DNA of 10,320 nucleotides, taken from contig JAAYZO010000947.1 of NCBI GenBank assembly GCA_012514865.1, forward strand, positions 1 to 10,320, read 5' to 3'. The notes beneath the pieces are model-generated. The model was not told where the DNA came from, made no database searches, and saw only the letters and a list, made by a program, of their open reading frames with translations. Every line of letters starts with the position of its first letter. Position 1 is the stretch's first letter. The DNA comes from Lentisphaerota bacterium. GTDB lineage: Bacteria > Verrucomicrobiota > Lentisphaeria > Oligosphaerales > JAFGRS01. This document shows, piece after piece, positions 5,928-10,320 of this stretch. A program made the position numbers and the translations under genes.

Positions 5928-7369
5928 ACACTGAAGGAGCGACGTCACTGATGAAGGACTTCGCGTCTGGCTGCGCAGGGAGAAAGGACCTCGTGTATGA
6001 CGTCATCGTCGCGGGCGGCGGCGCGGCGGGTGTCGGTGCGGCCTTGGCCGCATCCAGGCGAAGCCGTGTGCTTCTGGTGGAAACGGAATCTACGGTAGGG
6101 GGCGACCTGCTGACGGGAATGCCCATCTACGGGGCATGGAATTCGCTTGGCGAGCAGTGCGTAGGCGGCGTGCTGAACGATCTTGTGGCCGAGTGTCGTC
6201 AGCAGCCGGACGGTTTCATAGGTCCGGTGTGCGACTGGCGCACCGTGTACGGACTGTGCCTGTCGCCGGCAGCCCTGCATCTGGCGATCCTTCGCCTCCT
6301 CCATGCGTGTGGCGTTCACGTGATGCTCAAGTCAACCCTGACGCGGGTGGGAGCCAAGGACGGACACGTTGTGGAACTTGAGGTCGCGAGTCAGGATGGA
6401 TGACACCGGATCCAGGGTGCCGGCGTGGTCGACGCCACCGGCTCTGGCCGTGTCACCGAGCTTGCCGGCGGCCAGGTCGAAGGTCCGGGTTCACAGGAGA
6501 CTCCGCAGCCGATGAGTCTCTTGTTCCGGATGGCCGGCGTGTCCTTCGAGGAGTTCCTTCGTTTCGTCAAGGAGAACCCTGCCGAGTTCCTGCTTGCCGA
6601 GAATCCCGTGTACGGCGTCACGCCGCCCGAGGCGGCCCAGCGTGTTCACGACGGGGGCCTCCCGTATGCGGCACTCTCAGCCGGAGGAGCGTTGCTCGGC
6701 GGCGCTATCGCCGGGGGGCGTGTTCAGCCCTGTACGGCTTTCTTCATCACCCCGACGTCCCGTCAGCGTCGGGAGGTCTGCATCAACGCCACGCGCATTT
6801 CCTCGGCCGGGCTGCTCGATGCGCGGGAGACCTCATGCCTCCTGCTGGACTTGGCGGAGCAGGTACATCAAAGCGTGGCGTTCCTGCGTGCATCGGTGCC
6901 GGGGTTCAGCCGCGCCTGCCTATCGTCGGTGGCGCATCGCATTGGAGTACGGGAGACCAAGCGGATTGTGGGTGATGAGAGTCTGACAGAGGGCCACGTG
7001 CTGAACGCCGTCAAGTCGTCGGAGGGGGTTGCGAAAGGAGCCCATCATGTGGACGTTCATGGCAGCGGTACGAAGCAGATCCGCAAGCCGGTTCACGGTG
7101 GCGGCACATACGATATCCCATTCGGGAGCCTCATTCCCAAGGGCCTCAGGAATGTTATCGCGGCAGGGCGGTGCATTTCGTCCGATCGCTCGGCTAATGG
7201 CTCTCTCCGCCTGATGGGGACCTGTATGGCTACCGGCCAAGCCGCCGGCACGATGGCAAGCCTGCTCGCGGAGTCACGCGCAAGAAACGGGGACGTTCGC
7301 GACCTGAGCGTCACTCGCGTGAGAGAGGTCCTGCGGCAGGATGGAGCCATCCTCGATGGCACCCAGTGA
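5924..7369 (+). pseudogene. FAD-dependent oxidoreductase interrupted by one in-frame TGA
   Basis: The reading frame covers 481 codons, the usual size for FAD_oxidored (PF12831-like) proteins. The first part (codons 1-159) has YDVIVAGGGAAGVGAALAAS (25-44), a Rossmann GxGxxG, with the end of strand 2 at VLLVE (49-53) and a conserved VGGDLLTGMP block (58-67). Codon 160 (6401-6403) is TGA. The same frame continues with VVDATGSGRV (168-177) and ends with the classic FAD-closing segment LRNVIAAGRCISSDRSANGS, then MGTCMATGQAAG. No frameshift is involved; CGA or TGG changed by one base would explain it. The start is uncertain: ATG 5924 overlaps the UroD-like stop, ATG 5951 has AAGGAG 11 bp upstream, and GTG 5993 has AAAGGA 4 bp upstream and gives a typical MYDVIVAGGG start. 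Restart at GTG 6425 would lack the FAD-binding N-terminus. Recent decay, sequencing error or recoding are possible; decay or error is favoured. Confidence 0.85.
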
Positions 7370-7374
7370 CACCA

Positions 7375-7409
7375 ACGGGAGGTCGGCGGCAACGCCGTGA
7401 GCCTCCCGT
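7375..7409 (+). terminator. Hairpin just after the oxidoreductase stop, likely terminator
   Basis: ACGGGAGG (7375-7382) pairs with CCTCCCGT (7402-7409). An inner stem, CGGCG (7384-7388) with CGCCG (7393-7397), is capped by GCAA, a stable GNRA tetraloop. It starts 5 bp after the TGA at 7367-7369. No T-run follows, so termination may be weak or factor-dependent. Confidence 0.55.
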
Positions 7410-7421
7410 CAATCGGAGATT

Positions 7422-7451
7422 CCGTCACGGGCAGGCAACGGCCCGTGGCGG
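7422..7451. terminator. Second hairpin between oxidoreductase and yifB
   Basis: CCGTCACGGGC (7422-7432) pairs with GCCCGTGGCGG (7441-7451), with one T-G pair and an 8-nt loop. It is the second strong stem within 80 bp after the oxidoreductase stop, and together they probably insulate yifB from read-through. Its right arm is part of a 23-bp sequence that recurs inverted after the four-helix-bundle gene. Confidence 0.45.
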
Positions 7452-7465
7452 AAGATCCGTTCGAC

Positions 7466-7494
7466 TTGATGTTTCGGCTCGGGCGCGTTAGCGT
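7466..7494 (+). promoter_or_regulatory. Weak sigma-70-like promoter candidate for yifB
   Basis: TTGATG (7466-7471) and TAGCGT (7489-7494) are separated by 17 bp. Four of six -35 bases and three of six -10 bases match the consensus. A start near 7501 would give a leader of about 54 nt. The match is weak and rests on position as much as on sequence. Confidence 0.2.
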
Positions 7495-7496
7495 CT

Positions 7497-7533
7497 GGGT
7501 GTTCCGCGGTGATGGAGGAAGCCCGGGACACCC
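7497..7533 (+). other. Hairpin in the yifB leader
   Basis: GGGTGTTCC (7497-7505) pairs with GGGACACCC (7525-7533), with one G-U pair and a 19-nt loop. It ends 7 bp before the ribosome site AAGGGAGG (7541-7548). It could affect translation or message stability, but no known riboswitch pattern is recognisable. Confidence 0.4.
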
Positions 7534-7554
7534 ATTCGGGAAGGGAGGCGAGGG

Positions 7555-9090
7555 ATGCTGACGCGCACCTGGAGCTCGGCGATTCAGGGCATTGACGCCT
7601 GCACGGTCGAGGTCGAAGTCAATGCCACCATGGCCGGCAACGAGACGGTAGTCACGGTGGTGGGCCTGCCCGACGCCGCGGTGCGGGAGAGCCGCGAGCG
7701 GGTCTGGTCGGCGATCTACACCAGCGGCTTCCTGCCGCCGCATGGACACACCACGATCAACCTGGCGCCGGCCGATCTGAAGAAGTCCGGCGCCGCCTTC
7801 GATCTGCCGATCGCGCTGGGCATCATCGCCGCCGTCGACGGCCTCGACCCGGAACGGCTCAACCAGGCGATGGTCGTCGGCGAGCTGGCCCTCGACGGCA
7901 CGGTCCGGCCGATCTACGGGGCCCTGCCCGTGGCCCTGCACGCCCGCAGCCTCGGCCTGAAGCACCTCCTGGTGCCGGCCGAGAACGCCACCGAGGCCGC
8001 CGTCGCCAAGGGCATCGCCGTCTATGGCGTCTCGCACCTCCTCGACGCGGTCCGCTTCCTGCGCGACCCCACGGCCCTACCCGAGGTCAGCGTCGACATC
8101 GACGCGCTCTACGGCACCCCGCCGGACGCCGAGCTGGACTTCGGCGATGTCAAGGGCCAGGAGACGGCCCGGCGGGCCCTCGAGGTCGCGGCCGCCGGGG
8201 GGCATAACCTGCTCATGATCGGCCCGCCGGGCTCGGGCAAGACCATGCTGGCGCAGCGCCTGCCGGGTATCCTGCCGCGGCTGAGCCTGGAGGAAGCCCT
8301 CGAGGTGACCAAGATCCACAGCATCGCCGGCCTTCTGGGTCGGCAGACGGCGCTGCTGACGGCGCGGCCATTCCGCTCGCCGCATCACACGGTCAGCGAC
8401 GCCGGCCTCCTCGGCGGGCAGGCCCTGCCACGGCCGGGCGAGATCAGCCTGGCACACCACGGCGTCCTCTTCCTCGATGAGCTCCCGGAGTTCAAGCGCA
8501 ATGTCCTCGAGGTCCTGCGACAGCCCCTCGAGAGCGGCGATGTGACCATCTCGCGGGCCGCCGGCACAGTCACCTTCCCGGCGCGCTTCATGCTCGTCGC
8601 AGCCATGAACCCCTGCCCCTGCGGACACCTCGGCAGCCTGCAGCGGCAGTGCCGTTGCAGCTCCGGCGCCATCCACCACTACCGGTCGCGTATCTCCGGG
8701 CCGCTCCTCGACCGCATCGACATCCATATCGACGTCGCGCCCCTGCCTGAGCAGCTCCTCCTCGAACGACGCCACGGCGAGACCTCGGCCGCCGTCCGCG
8801 AACGCGTCGCCCAGGCACGCGCCCGGCAACAGGCGCGCTTCGCCGGAACCACCGTGCACTGCAATGCCGCCATGACCGGCAAGATGATGGACGCCACCTG
8901 CACCCTCAACCAGGAAACGCGCAGCCTCCTGCGCTTCGCCATCACCGAGCTGAACCTCAGCGCCCGCGCCTACGACCGCATCCTGCGCGTCGCCCGGACC
9001 CTCGCCGATCTCGAGGGCGCCGACACCATCGACGCCCGACACGTCCAGGAGGCAATCCAGTACCGCAGCCTCGACCGACAGATGTGGTGA
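7555..9090 (+). CDS. yifB: YifB/ComM-type Mg-chelatase-like AAA+ ATPase
   Basis: This is a complete 511-residue protein of the usual family length. The N-terminal ChlI/S5-like domain (about 20-142) contains VVGLPDAAVRESRERV (35-50) and INLAPADLKKSGAAFDLPIA (68-87). The AAA+ core (about 193-397) has Walker A GPPGSGKT (223-230), RPFRSPHHT (271-279), Walker B GVLFLDE (303-309), the NPCPCG...CRC cysteine cluster (C354, C356, C366, C368), and LLDRID (384-389) as arginine finger. The C-terminal Mg_chelatase_C lid (about 405-505) ends in SARAYDRILRVARTLADLEG. In ComM of naturally transformable bacteria this family is a hexameric branch-migration helicase that helps integrate incoming DNA; in many other bacteria the role is unproven. 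The ATG follows AAGGGAGG with a 6-bp spacer. Codon use returns to very high GC3, unlike the two genes before it. The stop codon is 13 bp before the heptamer array. Confidence 0.95.
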   Translation: MLTRTWSSAIQGIDACTVEVEVNATMAGNETVVTVVGLPDAAVRESRERVWSAIYTSGFLPPHGHTTINLAPADLKKSGAAFDLPIALGIIAAVDGLDPERLNQAMVVGELALDGTVRPIYGALPVALHARSLGLKHLLVPAENATEAAVAKGIAVYGVSHLLDAVRFLRDPTALPEVSVDIDALYGTPPDAELDFGDVKGQETARRALEVAAAGGHNLLMIGPPGSGKTMLAQRLPGILPRLSLEEALEVTKIHSIAGLLGRQTALLTARPFRSPHHTVSDAGLLGGQALPRPGEISLAHHGVLFLDELPEFKRNVLEVLRQPLESGDVTISRAAGTVTFPARFMLVAAMNPCPCGHLGSLQRQCRCSSGAIHHYRSRISGPLLDRIDIHIDVAPLPEQLLLERRHGETSAAVRERVAQARARQQARFAGTTVHCNAAMTGKMMDATCTLNQETRSLLRFAITELNLSARAYDRILRVARTLADLEGADTIDARHVQEAIQYRSLDRQMW

Positions 9091-9103
9091 GGAAGAGGAG
9101 GAG

Positions 9104-9442
9104 AACGCCCAACGCTGAACGCTCAACGACCAACGTCCAACGGCGGAGGGGGAGAACGCCCAACGCTGAACGCTCAACGACCAACGCTCAACGCCGGAGG
9201 GGGACAACGCCCAACGCTGAACGCCCAACGCCCAACGCTCAACGCCGGAGGGGGACAACGCCCAACGTCCAGCGGCGGAGGGGGACAACGACCAACGCTG
9301 AACGCTCAACGCCCAACGCTCAACGGCGGAGGGGGAAAACGCCCAACGCTGAACGCTCAACGACCAACGCTCAACGGCGGAGGGGGGAGAACGCCCAACG
9401 CTGAACGCCCAACGTCCAACGTCCAACGGCGGAGGAGAGGAG
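9104..9442 (-). repeat. Middle heptamer array with a 51-bp higher-order unit
   Basis: On the plus strand the core is AACG, so the array is inverted relative to the other two. Seven superunits begin at 9104, 9155, 9206, 9257, 9287, 9338 and 9390. The typical unit is five heptads (AACG plus CCC, CTG, CTC, ACC or TCC) followed by a 16-bp separator, AACGGCGGAGGGGGAN. Steps are 51, 51, 51, 30, 51 and 52 bp. The 30-bp unit (9257) lacks exactly three heptads; the 52-bp one has one extra G. The last separator is altered to GGCGGAGGAGAGGAG and runs into the next gene's leader. Because 51 is a multiple of three, a 17-residue periodic open frame results (9084-9404), not credible as a gene. Confidence 0.95.
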
Positions 9443-9480
9443 ACAGAACGTGGGAACGCCAGAGATGGTGCGGCTGACCA

Positions 9481-9491
9481 AGGAGGAGAGG
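9481..9491 (+). promoter_or_regulatory. Purine-rich ribosome site deciding the four-helix-bundle start
   Basis: AGGAGGAGAGG precedes the ATG at 9498; AGGAGG (9481-9486) is 11 bp away and GGAG (9485-9488) 9 bp. Combined with family length it favours 9498. An alternative GTG at 9450 would use GAGAGGAG (9435-9442), which is the end of the repeat array itself. Confidence 0.5.
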
Positions 9492-9497
9492 ACGCCG

Positions 9498-9857
9498 ATG
9501 GCACACGGTTTCGATCTGGATGAGCGTCTGCTGGCGTTCTCGGTGGAGATCGTCCGGTTGACGGAGGCGCTTCCGACAACACGGTCAGGCAATCACGTGG
9601 CGGCACAACTCCTGCGCTGTGGCACCTCGCCCTACCCGAACCACGGCGAGGCCCAGGCGGCCGAGTCAGCCAGAGATTTCGTGCACAAGTTCCGCATCGG
9701 CCTCAAGGAACTCCGCGAGACCAGGAACTGGCTTCGACTCGTCCAGGGTGTCCCGCTTTCGGAGACGACCGGTGACGTCACGAGGCTACTCCAGGAGTGT
9801 GACGAGTTGATACGCATCTTCGCCGCCAGCATCCGCACGGTCGAGAAGCGCCTCTGA
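9498..9857 (+). CDS. Four-helix-bundle protein (23S rRNA intervening-sequence / S23 family)
   Basis: This 119-residue soluble protein has the usual length for the TIGR02436/PF05635 family. Four helices are visible: about 7-27 (LDERLLAFSVEIVRL, then the LPTTRSG turn at 25-31), 31-56 (NHVAAQLLRCGTSPYPNHGE, then AQAAES), 57-84 (ARDFVHKFRIGLKELRETRN, then WLRLV) and 90-115 (VTRLLQECDELIRIFAASIR). The LP-x-T-R-x-G turn, QLLRxGTS, the NxxEA-x-xAES run and FxxKxxIxLKELRET are family hallmarks. Relatives are found inside 23S rRNA intervening sequences and, as Avd, in diversity-generating retroelements; a general biochemical role is not established. No 23S rRNA or reverse transcriptase is present here. 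The gene lies between two heptamer arrays of opposite orientation, which suggests a link with the repeats. Start 9498 is preferred over GTG 9450 and ATG 9465, which add non-family residues. Confidence 0.88.
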   Translation: MAHGFDLDERLLAFSVEIVRLTEALPTTRSGNHVAAQLLRCGTSPYPNHGEAQAAESARDFVHKFRIGLKELRETRNWLRLVQGVPLSETTGDVTRLLQECDELIRIFAASIRTVEKRL

Positions 9858-9963
9858 CGGATCGTTCGCCACGGCCCGTTACCATACCGGCGGTGGAGGA
9901 TTCGATGGACTCGATGGTCGCGGCATTGCCGTTGATCTCCCGCGGGGCTCTGTCGCGGCCTTC
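9858..9963. other. Spacer between the four-helix-bundle gene and the right array, with an inverted 23-bp match
   Basis: Bases 9858-9880 are the reverse complement, at 20 of 23 positions, of 7437-7459 in the spacer before yifB. TCGATGG recurs at 9902 and 9911 (9-bp period, two copies). No further gene or clear terminator is visible before the array starts at 9964. Confidence 0.5.
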
Positions 9964-10320
9964 GACGTTGGGCGTTGGACGTTGAGCGTTCGGCGTTCCC
10001 TTCCCCGCCTTCGACGTTGAGCGTTGAGCGTTGGACGTTCAGCGTTCCCTTCCCCGCCTTCGACGTTGGACGTTGAGCGTTGAGCGTTGGGCGTTCAGCG
10101 TTCCCTTCCCCGCCTTCGACGCTGGACGTTGAGCGTTGAGCGTTCGGCGTTCCCTTCCCCGCCTTCGACGTTGGACGTTGAGCGTTGAGCGTTCGGCGTT
10201 CCCTTCCCCGCCTGCGACGCTGGACGTTGAGCGTTGAGCGTTGAGCGTTCGGCGTTCCCTTCCCCGCCTTCGACGTTGAGCGTTGAGCGTTGGACGTTCA
10301 GCGTTCCCTTCCCCGCCTTC
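9964..10320 (+). repeat. Right heptamer array with 49/56-bp units, continuing off the edge
   Basis: Seven units begin at 9964, 10013, 10062, 10118, 10167, 10216 and 10272. Each has four or five heptads (GACGTTG, AGCGTTG, GGCGTTG, AGCGTTC and similar) followed by RGCGTT plus CCCTTCCCCGCCTTC, which together make 21 bp. Unit lengths are 49, 49, 56, 49, 49, 56 and 49, so the whole 357 bp stays in 7-bp register. Units 2 and 7 are identical over 49 bp. The window ends exactly on a unit boundary, so the array probably continues. The orientation equals the left array, but the separator is a different sequence. Confidence 0.95.

Noticed and set aside
6401..6427. Selenocysteine codon with SECIS element in the oxidoreductase
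   Set aside because: The downstream stem is weak and bulged, and the position, between a surface strand and VVDATG, is not a known redox site; a point mutation is simpler.
9084..9404. 106-codon open frame through the middle array with a 17-residue period
   Set aside because: It exists because 51 bp is a multiple of three; it starts inside the yifB end and encodes only a repetitive Arg/Asn/Thr-rich peptide with no domain.
8077..9606. 509-codon minus-strand open frame across yifB and the middle array
   Set aside because: It combines antisense of yifB with translation of the repeat; no independent signal.
9104..10320. CRISPR array
   Set aside because: Repeats are 7 bp with no unique spacers of 25-40 bp, and there are no cas genes.
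9104..10320. Diversity-generating retroelement, suggested by the Avd-like fold of the four-helix-bundle protein
   Set aside because: No reverse transcriptase, template/variable repeat pair or target gene is present in the window.

Overview
The window comes from a GC-rich, uncultured-looking bacterium that uses the standard code (TGA ends most of its genes). A GH29 fucosidase-like enzyme, a deacetylase-like protein, a UroD-like methyltransferase and an FAD-dependent oxidoreductase sit together, and many intergenic spaces are filled with short tandem repeats. This would suit a Planctomycetota, Lentisphaerota, Armatimonadota or similar carbohydrate-degrading lineage. That placement is inference only: no rRNA or other marker gene is present.

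Layout. Bases 1-523 hold no convincing gene beyond a possible 12-codon edge fragment. They carry four kinds of short tandem repeat (periods 6, 10, 7 and 9) and a perfect 16-bp hairpin. A polytopic GT-C-type membrane protein is on the minus strand (524-2047). Its divergent spacer (2048-2427) contains a box-palindrome-box repeat element. Rightward genes follow: an Ig-like/deacetylase-like protein (2428-3507), a GH29 alpha-L-fucosidase-like enzyme (3604-4890), a UroD-family methyltransferase-like protein (4923-5927; 4887 is an alternative start) and an FAD-dependent oxidoreductase split by one in-frame TGA (5924-7369). A 185-bp spacer with three hairpins precedes a complete YifB/ComM-type AAA+ ATPase (7555-9090). 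The end of the window is a repeat-dominated module: a 339-bp heptamer array, a 119-residue four-helix-bundle (23S-IVS/S23 family) protein (9498-9857), and a second heptamer array running off the right edge.

How the parts relate. The deacetylase-like and fucosidase-like genes share very high third-position GC and could act together on acetylated, fucosylated glycans. The UroD-like and oxidoreductase genes are tightly coupled to each other, but their codon use is visibly more relaxed than that of the genes on both sides, suggesting a separately acquired cassette that is now decaying. The most unusual content is the set of three heptamer arrays (constant CGTT core plus a variable triplet), arranged left (+), middle (inverted) and right (+). 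The last two flank the four-helix-bundle gene. This looks like a repeat-plus-protein cassette of unknown function and is the best candidate here for an undescribed system.
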